Shown here: positions 51,818 through 61,158 of the stretch, piece by piece
How the letters are laid out: the number at the start of each line of letters is the position of its first letter
Numbering within the stretch: position 1 is the stretch's first letter
Source of the DNA: Symbiodinium natans
Lineage: Eukaryota; Sar; Dinophyceae; Suessiales; Symbiodiniaceae
NCBI GenBank assembly: GCA_905221605.1
Contig: CAJNDS010002333.1
Span: 421,835 to 485,834, forward strand
Direction of reading: 5' to 3'
Length of the DNA: 64,000 nucleotides
Notes under the pieces: model-generated
Databases searched by the model: none
Seen by the model: the letters and a program-made list of their open reading frames with translations, nothing else
Told to the model about the DNA's origin: nothing
Made by a program: the position numbers and the translations under genes

Positions 51818-51916
51818 TTGTAGGCCCTTGGGGGCATTTTATGTTTTCAATCTATTTGGGTCTAAGGGGATCATATCCGGGAGTATTTGTTCAGAGGGGT
51901 TGTTAAGGGCCATCCT
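51818..51916 (+). mobile_element. Family I TIR element
   Basis: TTGTAGGCCCTTGGGGGCAT to GTTAAGGGCCATCCT, with GGGGATCATATCCGGGAGTA inside and TTTGTTCAG before the right end. Confidence 0.7.
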
Positions 51917-51949
51917 CTGATCTTACTTCTGAAATTCGAGCATGTCTTG

Positions 51950-52432
51950 TTTAGGATTTGGGGTTTAGGGTTTAGGGTTTAGGATTGGGAGCTCTCTTTT
52001 GGTAAACCTGTCACATCTTCAAGCTCACTGGCGCAGGCTGTGGCCGAGCTTGAACGTTGTGAGCTCCGAAATGGCGCTACAGGCTGGGGCTAGGGACATG
52101 TGCTCCCTTTGGAAAAATAAAGGGTTTGGGGTTTAGGTTTAGGGTTTAGGGTTTAGGGTTTAGGGTTTAGGGTTTAGGGTTTAGGGTTTAGGGTTTAGGG
52201 TTTAGGGTTTAGGGTTTAGGGCTACAAGCCCCAGTAATATCTTAAATCAGTCAGGGTATACTTGCAGGTGGCCTTCTTGGCGTTCTTGGGTGTCTTTTCC
52301 ATGGGGGCGGGGGCTAGCCTGAAGCGAGTTGGATCCTTTAGGGTTTAGGGTTTAGGGTTTAGGGTTTAGGGTTTAGGGTTTAGGGTTTAGGGTGTAGGGT
52401 TTAGGGTTTAGGGTTTAGGGTTTAGGGTTCTC
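51950..52432 (+). repeat. TTTAGGG ITR cluster
   Basis: Arrays at 51950-51985, 52122-52222 (about fourteen units) and 52338-52432 (about thirteen). Confidence 0.96.
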
Positions 52433-52564
52433 AGCATACTTGGCACTAAAGAATCAGGCTAGCCGTGGCCTCATACTCGAAGGAGACACGTTCTGCAACT
52501 AGCGCATCCTTCTGCTTCATCACAGCTTTCCCCGAACCCAGAGCAATGCAGAGCAGGGTTTTTC

Positions 52565-52890
52565 CTAACCCTAAACCCTAAACCCTAAGCCCAAAACCCT
52601 AAACCCTAAACCCTAAACCCTTCTTTCTCTTAAGGGCCCATGAGCCTATGTAGTAGATACCTGGGCCTTGTTAAAGGGGTTCCTGGAAACTGGCTCATAG
52701 CATGGATATGGGTACTTCTAGAAGGTATATTGCTATACTCGTTGATGAATGAACTAGGAATGGCATCCTTGTATATTTAATTAGCTAAAGAATGCCCGTC
52801 AAGGGCCATATACTATACAGGTACCAGGTACATGGACCCATATACTAGGTTTAGGGTTTAGGGTTTAGGGTTTAGGGTTTAGGGTTTGGG
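52565..52890. repeat. Opposed ITRs around a low-ITR spacer
   Basis: CCCTAAA at 52565-52622 and TTTAGGG at 52847-52890. The spacer has AGGGCCCATGAGCCTATGTAG and GGTACATGGACCCATATACT, distantly like family N. Confidence 0.85.
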
Positions 52891-52917
52891 GGTTAGGGTA
52901 CATGGACACTTAGGCCC

Positions 52918-53030
52918 TTCCTTGGTAGGCCCTCGGGATGCTATGCATTTTCCCTTATCGGGGTGAAGAGAATCATCCCTAAACCCTAAACCCTAAACCC
53001 TAAACCCTAAACCCTCAAACCCTAAACCTC
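52918..53030 (+). mobile_element. Family I element truncated by an ITR
   Basis: TTGGTAGGCCCTCGGGATGC...GGGGTGAAGAGAATCAT is the left half. At 52977 it changes directly into CCCTAAA repeats (to about 53030), and the right half is missing. Confidence 0.65.
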
Positions 53031-53065
53031 TAAACGCTCTGCTTGCCCACGTGATCCTGGCAGCT

Positions 53066-53146
53066 CGCTGGGATTCCTTGCCGCCAGCGCCGACGCCGAG
53101 ACACGGCGCAGCTGCCACAGCCGCCGCAGGCGGGAATGGGGTTTAG
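53066..53146 (+). CDS. Kelch-like exon island
   Basis: Behind CCTGGCAG the frame reads RWDSLPPAPTPRHGAAATAA and then AGGNG, matching W-x-x-L-P-x-x-P-x-P-R-x-G-A-A of a kelch blade. It passes into a TTTAGGG array at GGAATGGG|GTTTAG, where the repeat itself provides a GT. Confidence 0.55.
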   Translation, partial: RWDSLPPAPTPRHGAAATAAAGGNGV

Positions 53147-53245
53147 GGTTTAGGGTTTAGGGTTTAGGGTTTAGGGTTTAGGGTTTAGGGTTTAGGGTTT
53201 AGGGTCTAAAGGGTTTAGGGTTTAGGGTTTAAGGTTTAGGGCAAC
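53139..53245 (+). repeat. TTTAGGG ITR
   Basis: About thirteen units, with one TCTAAAGGG break. Confidence 0.96.
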
Positions 53246-53249
53246 ATTA

Positions 53250-53627
53250 GGGTGTGGGTTTTGCGGTTTTGTCCCGATGAGGGTGCGACTTTCCGCACGA
53301 CAGATGCCGAAATGTGGGTTTTTCCATTCTGGGAACGACCTGTGCTGCATCAGGGCAGAGTGTTAGTTTGCTGAGCTGCCAAAGAATGAGTACATCACAG
53401 CCCGACGTCGTCCTGACACGGTAGGTGGGACGCGGAGCGCAAGGAAAACATCGGAGACTACATGGGGGGGGGGGGGGGGGGGGGGACTTCAGATAGCAGC
53501 ACCATCTCTACAGCTACATCGGGGGAATGGGTCAAATGGAGAATGGCCCCCCCCTTTTGAGACGCGCAGAAGCTTCAAGAAGTTTCCCCGCTTTCGACGC
53601 GCAGCTGCGATCCGATGCTCCTCAGCA
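53250..53627. other. Island without recognised gene
   Basis: Contains a G-run at about 53464-53485 and no ORF above 60 codons. The repeated CGACGCGCAG/GACGCGCAGAAG phrase occurs at 53562 and 53596. Confidence 0.4.
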
Positions 53628-53850
53628 GGGTTTAGGGTTTAGGGTTTAGGGTTTAGGGTTTAGGGTTTAGGGGCCCTAGGTCAAGCTTGAAAAGGTGAAC
53701 TCTGTCAGCTGATGCAAGCAGCAGTTGCAGGCTTTTGGGGCTTCTTATCATGGAGGTTGTTTTTTCCCAGCCTTCGGACGACAGCCCTCACAACAAAGCT
53801 GCATCTAACCCTAAACCCTCAACCTTAAACCCTAAACCCTAAACCCTGAA
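53628..53850. repeat. Opposed ITRs
   Basis: TTTAGGG at 53628-53672 and CCCTAAA/CCCTCAA at 53806-53850. Confidence 0.92.
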
Positions 53851-53966
53851 CACAGGTGCATGAGCAAGGGCAGGATTGTTCCCAGACTTTGTGTTGCTGT
53901 TTTGGGGTCCAATGTTTGAGATCGACAGGCTTTGTGGCTTATTTGTTGTAGGGTTTCAGGTTTACG

Positions 53967-54317
53967 GTGTTAGGCTTAGGACCTAGGGTGTTTAGCTTGG
54001 TATTTAGAGAGTGGGGGGGGGAGGGACGGTTCCATTTGCAACACTTTGTCCAAGCGCCACAGCGGCTACGGCGAAGACCCCGGCCAGCGCCCATTCAGGG
54101 CATTGTACAGTCCAAACTCATCTTGCCCCACCTTCCACTGCATCTGGATTTTGGATGCAGCTGTGGAGGTTCGGGGAAATCATGGAGGTCGCATCTCAGA
54201 GCCATCACCGGCGACCTCAAGCAACCCATGGCTCTTGCATGTTCGCAGCTTCTTCTTGGTAGCCCAGTGGTGCCCTTCTTCCCTTTGTTGGGGGTTCAAG
54301 GTTCCCTTCTAAAGTAA
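53967..54317 (+). other. Overlapping + strand frames, unresolved
   Basis: Three + strand frames are open at once for 83-116 codons. The last 60 bases belong to a family E element. No frame is recognised, so no product is assigned. Confidence 0.25.
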
Positions 54318-54364
54318 CCAACCCCCAAAACGGGTGCCCTCATTATAATATGGTTACTGGGCTA
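54261..54364. mobile_element. Family E TIR element
   Basis: AGCCCAGTGGTGCCCTTCTT and GGTTACTGGGCT, with GTTCCCTTCTAAAGTAACCA and CGGGTGCCCT inside. This copy has no ITR insertion and serves as the reference for 40133-40258. Confidence 0.8.
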
Positions 54365-54464
54365 CTAAGTCTTGCGACTTCCAGCGAGCTGAGCAGTTCC
54401 TACATCCACGGGATTCAGATTCAGTAAGGGCGATGGGCTTGTTAGGGTTTGTGGTGCCATGCGT

Positions 54465-54542
54465 CTAAGGGTAGCTACATGGGCGCTGAAGATGGTCCCT
54501 TGCTTTGGGCCCTCTCAAGGGCCCATGCTAAGGGACCAAGTC
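54465..54542. mobile_element. Family N element abutting an ITR
   Basis: CTAAGGGTAGCTACATGGGC and AAGGGCCCATGCTAAGGGAC. The element ends at AAGTCA, directly followed by CCCTAAA. Confidence 0.65.
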
Positions 54543-54862
54543 ACCCTAAACCCTAAACCCCAAACCCTAAACCCCAAACCCGAAACCCTAAACCCTAAAC
54601 CCTAAACCCTAAACCCTGAACCCTTAGAATGAGTGCCCAAGCTGCTGGCGGGCCAGGGGCGCTGTACATTGTCGGCGGCGACGATGGGCAGTCCTTGGTG
54701 CGGAGTCCAAGAGAGTCGGCAATCCCTTTCAGGGTTAGGGATTAGGGTTTAGGGTTTAGGGTTTAGGGTTTAGGGTTTAGGGTTTAGGGTTTAGGGTTTA
54801 GGGTTTAGGGTTTAGGGTTTAGGGTTTAGGGTTCAGGGTTCAGGGTTTAGGGTTTAGGGGCT
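54543..54862. repeat. Opposed ITRs flanking a kelch island
   Basis: CCCTAAA at 54543-54625 and TTTAGGG at 54731-54862 (about eighteen units). Confidence 0.96.
54629..54745 (+). CDS. Kelch-like segment with an ATG
   Basis: An ATG directly after the CCCTAAA array opens a frame with PGALYIVGGDDGQSLVRSP, nearly the same kelch start as 51071 (GALYIAGGHNGQ). The two are alternative or successive blades. The frame runs into the TTTAGGG array and stops at TAG. The ATG may be incidental if this is an internal exon. Confidence 0.5.
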   Translation: MSAQAAGGPGALYIVGGDDGQSLVRSPRESAIPFRVRD

Positions 54863-55029
54863 TCCGAACGCAGGGGTACCCTTGTGGAGGGTTCCTATAA
54901 GGATTTATAGTGCTTTACTGCGGCATTGCTTGCGAAGACGGGAGTCGCAGATATCTGTAAACCATTGTAAACCAAGGAGCGGATGGGGTTCGCGGCCTGT
55001 AGCCGGAAGAACATCTATAGCCTCCAAAA

Positions 55030-55150
55030 CACGGCGTGATCTTGAATGATGTACAACAACGAACAACACGCAACAAACAAACAACAAACAGCAAACAGCA
55101 AGCAGCAAACAACAGTAGCAGCAGCAACAACAACCACAACCGACAGCAAC
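55030..55150. repeat. CAA-rich low-complexity tract
   Basis: AACAAACAACAAACAGCAAACAGCAAGCAGC and CAACAACAACC words. Leucine/cysteine-rich minus-strand ORFs are artefacts of it. Confidence 0.85.
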
Positions 55151-55474
55151 CAAAACATACCACCAGAAGAAGGGTTGGCGGTTACTGGTTTAATTAGGGT
55201 CCGAGTGCTGGCGCCCAGGCCAGTGTTGAGCGCTTTGACACAGCAGCCAAGAAATGGTGCCGGCTGCGTCCCGCCTGCAAGCAGTTGCGTAGTCGGAGTC
55301 TTGACGCGTTATGTCGACATAGTTTTGATGAGGGGTTGATGAGGGTTTGCTGATGAAAGTCTATAGTTGATGCCTGGAAGGGTGCTGTCGGCTACCAAGA
55401 ACAAGCTGCACCGCAGCTTTTATGCTTGACAAAGGTAACCCTCAATCTCTTGGCCACATGAATACAACTAGGAT

Positions 55475-55562
55475 GCCCAGTAGTGCCCTTATTCCCTTTT
55501 TGGGGGCGTTTAGGTTCCCTTATCAAAACAGGGCACCCTTTTTTAAGCCTAGGTTACTGGGC
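55475..55562. mobile_element. Family E TIR element
   Basis: GCCCAGTAGTGCCCTTATTC and GCCTAGGTTACTGGGC. Perfect 8-bp ends GCCCAGTA/TACTGGGC; 88 bp. Confidence 0.8.
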
Positions 55563-55611
55563 AGCCTAGACAAGACAACTTTCGCTTTTGCCCTTTGTAG
55601 CCGGGATCATG

Positions 55612-55880
55612 TTTAGGGTTTAGGGTTTAGGGTTCAGGGTTTAGGGTTTAGGGTTTAGGGTTTAGGGTTTAGAAGGGGCGCTCCGGGGTTCCGGGTTCCT
55701 TGGCCTTGGCTTTGGCCTCGAGAGTCGCAGTTAGAGTTCAGCATGGGGTTGAGAACAAAACAGAGGGTTTAGGGTTAGGGTTTAGGGTTTAGGGTTTAGG
55801 GTTTAGGGTTTAGGGTTTAGGGTTTAGGGTTTAGGGTTTAGGGTTTAGGGTTTAGGGTTTAGGGTTTAGGGTTTAGGGGA
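55612..55880 (+). repeat. TTTAGGG ITRs
   Basis: Arrays at 55612-55675 and 55767-55880 (about sixteen units). Confidence 0.96.
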
Positions 55881-56193
55881 GTGTTTTTGGAAAGTCGCGC
55901 AGTGCTACGCTAGGAAGCGTTCAGGACCCTTGGCAGATCACGTAGCTGAACTGTGTTGGCTCCGGGCCGGATGCCTTTCTTTCTCTTTTTTTCAGGCTGA
56001 CCCCAAGTGGCCCAAGCAGAAATTGAAAGAGCTTGAAAAAGGCCCACCATGACTTCTGTAGAGCTACCGACAGGATTAGAACTGTTATTCAAATTTCTCC
56101 TAGTTCCTCAACACTCGACACACCCCAAGTCTCAACTTCCCTGAGCCCAAAGCCCTGACGCTACTCCTTCTCCCAAACCCTAAGCCCATTCTT

Positions 56194-56253
56194 GCAAGGC
56201 CTCCCCTGCCCACGGGTCGATTTGGGTGCGCCGCAGCTGCTGCCTGGCGCTGA
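56194..56253 (+). CDS. Kelch-like exon island
   Basis: The frame reads ARPPLPTGRFGCAAAAAWR then TGA. L-P-x-x-R-x-G-x-A-A fits the second half of a kelch blade. Weaker than the other islands because alanine runs arise easily in GC-rich DNA. Confidence 0.35.
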   Translation, partial: ARPPLPTGRFGCAAAAAWR

Positions 56254-56269
56254 TCCGAACAGAAGGGCT

Positions 56270-56312
56270 AAGGTTTAGGGTTTAAGTTTAGGGTTGAGGG
56301 TTCAGGGTTCAG
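56270..56312 (+). repeat. Short degenerate TTTAGGG ITR
   Basis: Six mixed units leading into the family E element. Confidence 0.85.
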
Positions 56313-56315
56313 GCC

Positions 56316-56511
56316 TCCCAGTGGTGCCCTTTACCCTTTGTTTTTGGTTCTGGCCCCCTCATGAAGTACGCAACCCAAACAAGGGTACCCTTCTTTGCAA
56401 TACCCAAAGGCTCCAATGTAGTTCCTTTTTGGGGTTAGTTATAGGGGATTCTAATATACTACCCCAAAAAGGTACTACATAAGAGCCTTTGGGTAGTGAT
56501 TACTGGGCTAC
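56316..56511. mobile_element. Family E element containing a nested family F element
   Basis: The outer ends are TCCCAGTGGTGCCCTTTACC and TGATTACTGGGCTA. The body (AACAAGGGTACCCTTCTTTGCAA) is interrupted at 56401 by a complete family F copy and resumes with GTGATTACTGGGC. Confidence 0.8.
56401..56495. mobile_element. Family F TIR element (reference copy)
   Basis: TACCCAAAGGCTCCAATGTA and TACATAAGAGCCTTTGGGTA form an imperfect 35-bp inverted repeat (three mismatches). Both ends carry TA, which may be a TA target duplication. 95 bp. Confidence 0.85.
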
Positions 56512-56578
56512 TGAGGCTTCGGAGCTATGGCCATAGCCGACAACTCCCAAGGATCCCTCTGTCCCTACAACCTAAATA

Positions 56579-56665
56579 TGGGGGTTTAGGGTTTAGGGTT
56601 TAGGGTGTGCGAAAATGAATGTACCTTAATATAGACCCATCCCCTTATAATCAGAACGGTTTAGA
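56579..56665 (+). mobile_element. Family G end split by telomeric repeats
   Basis: TGGGGGTTT is followed by three TTTAGGG units and then GCGAAAATGAATGTACC. In 51420-51515 the same end reads GGGGGTTTGCGAAAG without repeats. Confidence 0.6.
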
Positions 56666-56692
56666 AGGCTTGGGGCGTTAAAAGATTTTAAG

Positions 56693-56850
56693 GCTAAACC
56701 CTAAACCCTAAACCCTAAACCCTAAACCCTAAACCCTAAACCCTAACCTCTTGCAGTCGGGGCCCTAGGGTTTACAAGGGTTTAGGGTTTATAGGACCTT
56801 AAACACTAAACCCCATAACCTAAGCCCTATACCCTAAACTTAGGGTTTAG
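56693..56850. repeat. CCCTAAA ITR and mixed remnants
   Basis: CCCTAAA at 56693-56745, then alternating TTTAGGG and CCCTAAAC fragments to 56850, including inverted turns. Confidence 0.88.
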
Positions 56851-57438
56851 GGAATTCTGGAGTGATAGCCATTCAATTCCTTTTGTGTCGACAGCTGCCA
56901 GACGCAAATTCGGATCTGTAGCCGGTGGTCTGGTTGAATGACTGGGTGAGTTTTCAGGTGCTGAAGAGCAGAGTAGTGGTCTCCTACGCAGCTTCTCATG
57001 TCTGCTAGCAGGAATGAGTTTTGAGCAAAAGGGTCCGCAAAAACGGTCCCAAACCGAAGCCCTTAGATGGCAATTCGGTTCAGAGAGTGAATGCCGCTTT
57101 CGACTTGTAGCCGTCGCGCATGAAGAACATGCGCCGCGTGGAGCTGCTTCGATCGTCTTCGATCGCAACACTGCAGAAACTGCGGTAGACCTTCGATATG
57201 TGAACCTTTGCATTGTGCGTGCGGGGAAAAGGGCGTCTTTGAGTCTTTGGCCTCCACTCCCTGCCTCCCAAAAAGTTGCCAAGCTATTCATCCGCCCCCC
57301 CCCCCCCCCCAGGTTCTGTCGCTCTGGCATGGATTGGGTCGCAACAAAGCCTTCACAAGAGTGAGCGCAGACCGGGGCAAGAGATGAAGGGGTACAAACA
57401 TGGGTACCAGAATACCAAGACTGCAAGCAAGAACGCAA
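56827..57438. other. Segment open on both strands, unresolved
   Basis: The minus strand is open for 203 codons, the longest frame in the window. The + strand is open for 116 codons (57014-57364, VAVAHEEHAPRGAASIVFDR in the middle). The + reading looks more globular; the minus reading is Ser/Pro/Arg-rich like a shadow frame. Neither is recognised. Confidence 0.3.
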
Positions 57439-57659
57439 CCTACCCCTTTATAAAGGGGGCTTTATTAGTAGTGGGGGAATCAGATCCGGAGGGGCCATGG
57501 AACTGCAGCCCCCAACCGCAAGCTTTTTGGGTGGGCCTATGTGGCTTCATCCCTGGCCCTCCCGGCTGTTCAACATAGAACACAAAGCATGTAGCTGTTA
57601 GCTTCTGATGTGCAACAAGCAGATCATATTATATGCAACTTCGATATGCCGTTTGTAGT

Positions 57660-57920
57660 ACATACCATATAACTATACATATATATATATACACATGTAT
57701 TTGTCTAATTATTTATAGGCAGATACGTGGATAGACAGAAAAAGAAACAACTAGCTAGATATGTACATATGTACATTATCTGTTCTACGTGAAACAACAC
57801 CAAGCTTCGTACAAGGAGCGTTCAAGAAGATGAAAGTGGGCTGTGACCCACTGGCACGGCACAGTTTAGGTATAGGGTTTAGGGCACATTATATATATAT
57901 ATATATATATATATATTTCG
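57660..57920. repeat. (TA)n microsatellites
   Basis: TA-rich runs at 57675-57700 and 57888-57917. Confidence 0.9.
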
Positions 57921-57939
57921 CACTTCTACATTGCGTTGA

Positions 57940-58210
57940 TGTCATGTCGCAATTGATGCATCCTTCCCTGCTGCTCGCAGATGTCACGGGCAATGTTAGT
58001 ATCTTCCACCTCAGGCACCTTCGCCATCCCTTGGCCTATCCCCCCGGAGCAGGTCAGAAAGAGACGCCCGTGTGTTTTTGTGGACCCGAAAGCGATTCTG
58101 AGTGTGCGTCTCCAGTAGCAAGTAGCCATGATGCAGCCCCTGAACTTCGATTCCGTGGGCAACGCCGACGGCTTTGGCTCAGCGCTGGGCTGCATGCCTG
58201 CACACGGGAG
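57940..58210 (+). other. Open island, possible exon
   Basis: Within a longer + frame, MHPSLLLADVTGNVSIFHLR looks protein-like and vaguely resembles a beta-propeller strand. That resemblance is too weak to name. The frame starts in a TA repeat and ends in an ITR, so its ends are not meaningful. Confidence 0.25.
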
Positions 58211-58224
58211 TGCTCTCTGAGAGA

Positions 58225-58268
58225 GGGTTTAGGGTTCAGGGTTCAGGGTTCAGGGTTCAGGGTTAAGG
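58225..58268 (+). repeat. TTCAGGG variant ITR
   Basis: One TTTAGGG then five TTCAGGG units. Confidence 0.93.
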
Positions 58269-58418
58269 CCTGCAAAATTGCCCAAAGGCCATGAACACTG
58301 CCTTTGAGTGCCCTTGAATATGAACTTCTCAAGAGCATCCGAGGGAATGTGCCTGGCTGTCGCAAACCAGAGGAGCACCAGCGTGAGCTTCTGCAAGAGG
58401 GGAGGGGGTGGGGGGGGG

Positions 58419-58525
58419 CCAGAGACCCCAAAACCCCTTAACTAAGGAATATACCTTAAATTATAATGGGAACCCTAATATGATTTAAGGTACATTCCTT
58501 AATTAAGGGCTTTTGGAGTCTCTGG
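58419..58525. mobile_element. Family B TIR element
   Basis: CCAGAGACCCCAAAACCCCT and AGGGCTTTTGGAGTCTCTGG belong to a 43-bp inverted repeat with about four mismatches, the longest TIR in the window. 107 bp. A degraded relative may lie at 9736-9830 (TTTAAGGAGTATGCCTTAAA...TTAGAGTCTCTGG). Confidence 0.88.
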
Positions 58526-58627
58526 GGGAGTATAAACCCGTAACCCCCAAAGGTGAAGCTTCCTGAACCACTTCTGCCCCAGAAGCCCTGAAAAAGGTTC
58601 AGGCTTTGGAGCTTTTAGGGGCTTTGG

Positions 58628-58865
58628 GGCCCCTAAGCCCTAAACCCTAAACCCTAAACCCTAAACCCTAAACCTTCCGCTATGAGCAGGAAGTCATCGG
58701 AGGCCTGGATGCAGACCCATGCTTCGAATGCCTCGAGGTGTCGTCGAATCAGCCGTCTGGCTGAATCTGGTATGGGTCTTCGAAATCTCGTGTTTCCCTT
58801 TTTGAGGAGTCCCTTAGGGTTTAGGGTTTAGGGTGTAGGGTTTAGGGTTCAGGGTCCAGGGTTTA
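58628..58865. repeat. Opposed ITRs
   Basis: CCCTAAA at 58628-58675 and TTTAGGG at 58816-58865. Confidence 0.92.
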
Positions 58866-58869
58866 GTGC

Positions 58870-59455
58870 GGAGCCTTAAGTGACATCGCTAGCCCTTACA
58901 CTTCATAGTTATCATCTGCCCTAAAGTACTCCGAAAGCTCCCACTCACCCAAGACAACGCCAGGAAAGGAGGGCAACGAAGCTTCGTCACTGCCACGAAC
59001 GCCCCCTTCATAGAAAATAGGTCTCCTGTGTCCCGTGCCCCAATGAGGCGGCGAACTCTACAAAATAGACACGGTTGTAGGCGCCGCCAGTCCAGACATC
59101 TTGCTGTGCCTCAAGGGGGCTGCGCGTGTTTTGAGAAGAAATATGGGGATGTCCGAACAAAGGGTTGTCCACTTTATGAGGCCTTCTAGAACAGCGCTTC
59201 GAGTAGTTCGAGAGATATGCGAGGGCTTTCCCATTGTGGGAAGCACCGGTATAGTCATATTATAAAGGCATCAACTTCTCATACAGCTGTGCAGGGTAAG
59301 ATCGGTTCTCATGAGGCATCCATGATAGCGCATATTAGCCCGCTGCGTCGTTCTTCGTGACATCCGAATCAAACATGGTCGGGTGTGTCAAAAGAGAAGC
59401 CTGTCGGCACCGAATATGACCCCGGCAACAACAACCTGTGCGCTTTTTCTATAGG
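58870..59455. other. ITR-free stretch without a recognised gene
   Basis: About 585 bp. A 66-codon minus frame (59058-59258) is unrecognised. No repeats seen. Confidence 0.4.
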
Positions 59456-59564
59456 CTATATCCCCCTTGGGAATTTTTTCTTGTTTTTTATATAAAACCC
59501 AAGAGAATATTAAAAATAATATTTTTCTTAAGGTTCTAAGGGGAGTATAGTAGGGGGGATAGAG
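59456..59564. mobile_element. Family K TIR element (reference copy)
   Basis: CTATATCCCCCTTGGGAATT and GTAGGGGGGATAGAGG are the ends. AACCCAAGAGAATATTAAAAATAATA lies inside. About 109 bp. Confidence 0.75.
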
Positions 59565-59724
59565 GGCACATCCTAGATGCAGAGATGGGAAGCTTGCAGA
59601 GTCTGACAACTTCCAAGGAAGATCTTCTGTGATGTTTGTTATTGGGACGTGAACATTTCCAGTAGAATACCATGGATGTGGGTACTTTCCAAGCCCGAAA
59701 CCGGAAACCTTGTTTCTTGGCCAA

Positions 59725-60535
59725 ACCCTCAACCCTAAACCCTAAACTCAAAACCCTAAACCCTAAACCCTCCTCCACCCTGACCCTAAATCCTGTTGCT
59801 GGGCCCAGGCAGATCCGAGAAAAGGAAGCTCAAGCCCTTGCAGGCTACGCCTCCGCTTCTCTTTGGATTGAGGGCTCAAAGGGTTAGGGCCCTTAACCCT
59901 AAACCCAAAACCCTAATGCCTAAACCCTAAACCCTACAAACCCTAAACCCTATAAACCCTAAACCCCAAACCCTAAACCCTAAACCCTAAACCCTAAACC
60001 CTAAACCCTATAAACCCAAAACCCTAAACCCCGTTGTGGACGTCGACTTGGCGGTGCGTCCAAGCCACTGGGAGACCGATGGGAGGTGTCAAAAGCTCAT
60101 AGACCCCAAAACCGTACACTGGTTTAGGGTTTAGGGTTTAGGGTTTAGGGTTTAGGGTTTAGGGTTTAGGGCCCTGCTGTAAGATTCCGTCACCTTAAAC
60201 CCTAACACCCATGGTTCAGTCCGTGCTCATCCAGGCAGCAAACACAGCGGGAGGGTTAGGGTTCAGGGTTGAGGGTTGAGGGTTTAGGGTTGAGGGTTTA
60301 GGGTTTCGGGTTTGGGGTTTAGGGTTTAGGGTTTAGGGTCTGGGGGTCGGGGGGAGGGGGGGTCGATTCGAGCCCAGCACAGCCTAGCAATTCGCCCTGC
60401 AGCTTTAGGGTTCGGGGTTTAGGGTTTAGGGTTTAGGGTTAGAGTTCAGGGTTTAGGGTTTAGGGTTTGGGGTTTAGGGTTTAGGGGTTTAGGGTTTAGG
60501 GTTTAGGGTTTAGGGTTTAGGGTTTAGGGTTTGGG
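59725..60535. repeat. ITR cluster
   Basis: CCCTAAA at 59725-59775 and 59890-60035; TTTAGGG at 60121-60172, 60255-60345 and 60410-60535. A palindromic GGGTTAGGGCCCTTAACCC turn is at about 59883-59901. Confidence 0.93.
60068..60122 (+). repeat. Second copy of the 55-bp island
   Basis: Matches 26586-26640 except for one base. Both copies end CGTACACTGG immediately before TTTAGGG. Flanks upstream differ. Confidence 0.92.
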
Positions 60536-60802
60536 GCCACAGATAACCAGCACATACACAAAACAGCCCAACATGCATACCGAGTTCCGAGGGTTCTTGG
60601 GGTTCTTAGGGTCTTAGGGTTCTTGGGGTTTAGGGGTTCGGGTTCTTGGGTTATCCGTAGGGTGCTTAGGGTTCTCAGGGTGCAGTTTAGGGGTTAGGGT
60701 TGTTGGAGAACGCTGTAAAGCGATAGGGTCCCCACGTACAGCGATAACGTGATGTTCAGCGACCTTGCACTCTCCTAACAAATTTTGTCCGTCACTCTTA
60801 TA

Positions 60803-60850
60803 CATATATATATTATATATATATATATATTTATTTATTTATTTATGCAC
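60803..60850. repeat. (TA)n and (TTTA)n microsatellite
   Basis: TA run followed by TTTATTTATTTA. 60855-61155 beyond it shows no feature. Confidence 0.93.
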
Positions 60851-61158
60851 ACACGTTCACAGACTTACTTACGACAACACCCCTAAACTCCACACCCAAA
60901 CCCCCCCCAAAGCAACATAAAACTTCTACAGTCCTATATACCTAAGTCGCCCCTAAATAACCTCCACCAAGATCCCTTATAAGGGTCCCTCCTTTAGTCC
61001 CTTGAACCCTACTAAAGCCCCCAACCAAAACAACCACACGAAGAAAAGGTAGCTTCTGCCACATCCATCCATGAAGCAACTCCCGCGTTCAGACGTTCAT
61101 GCAAAATGCGCCTGTATATGCATCTAACATGCACACATATCAACCAAAACGCTTCGTA

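Noticed and set aside
54905-55163. Leu/Cys-rich minus-strand ORFs resembling a membrane protein
   Set aside because: Produced by the CAA/CAG-rich tract on the + strand; two frames look alike, which is typical of low complexity.
56827-57438. 203-codon minus-strand ORF as a gene
   Set aside because: Longest frame in the window, but Ser/Pro/Arg-rich, with the opposite strand also open and no motif recognised; kept only as unresolved.
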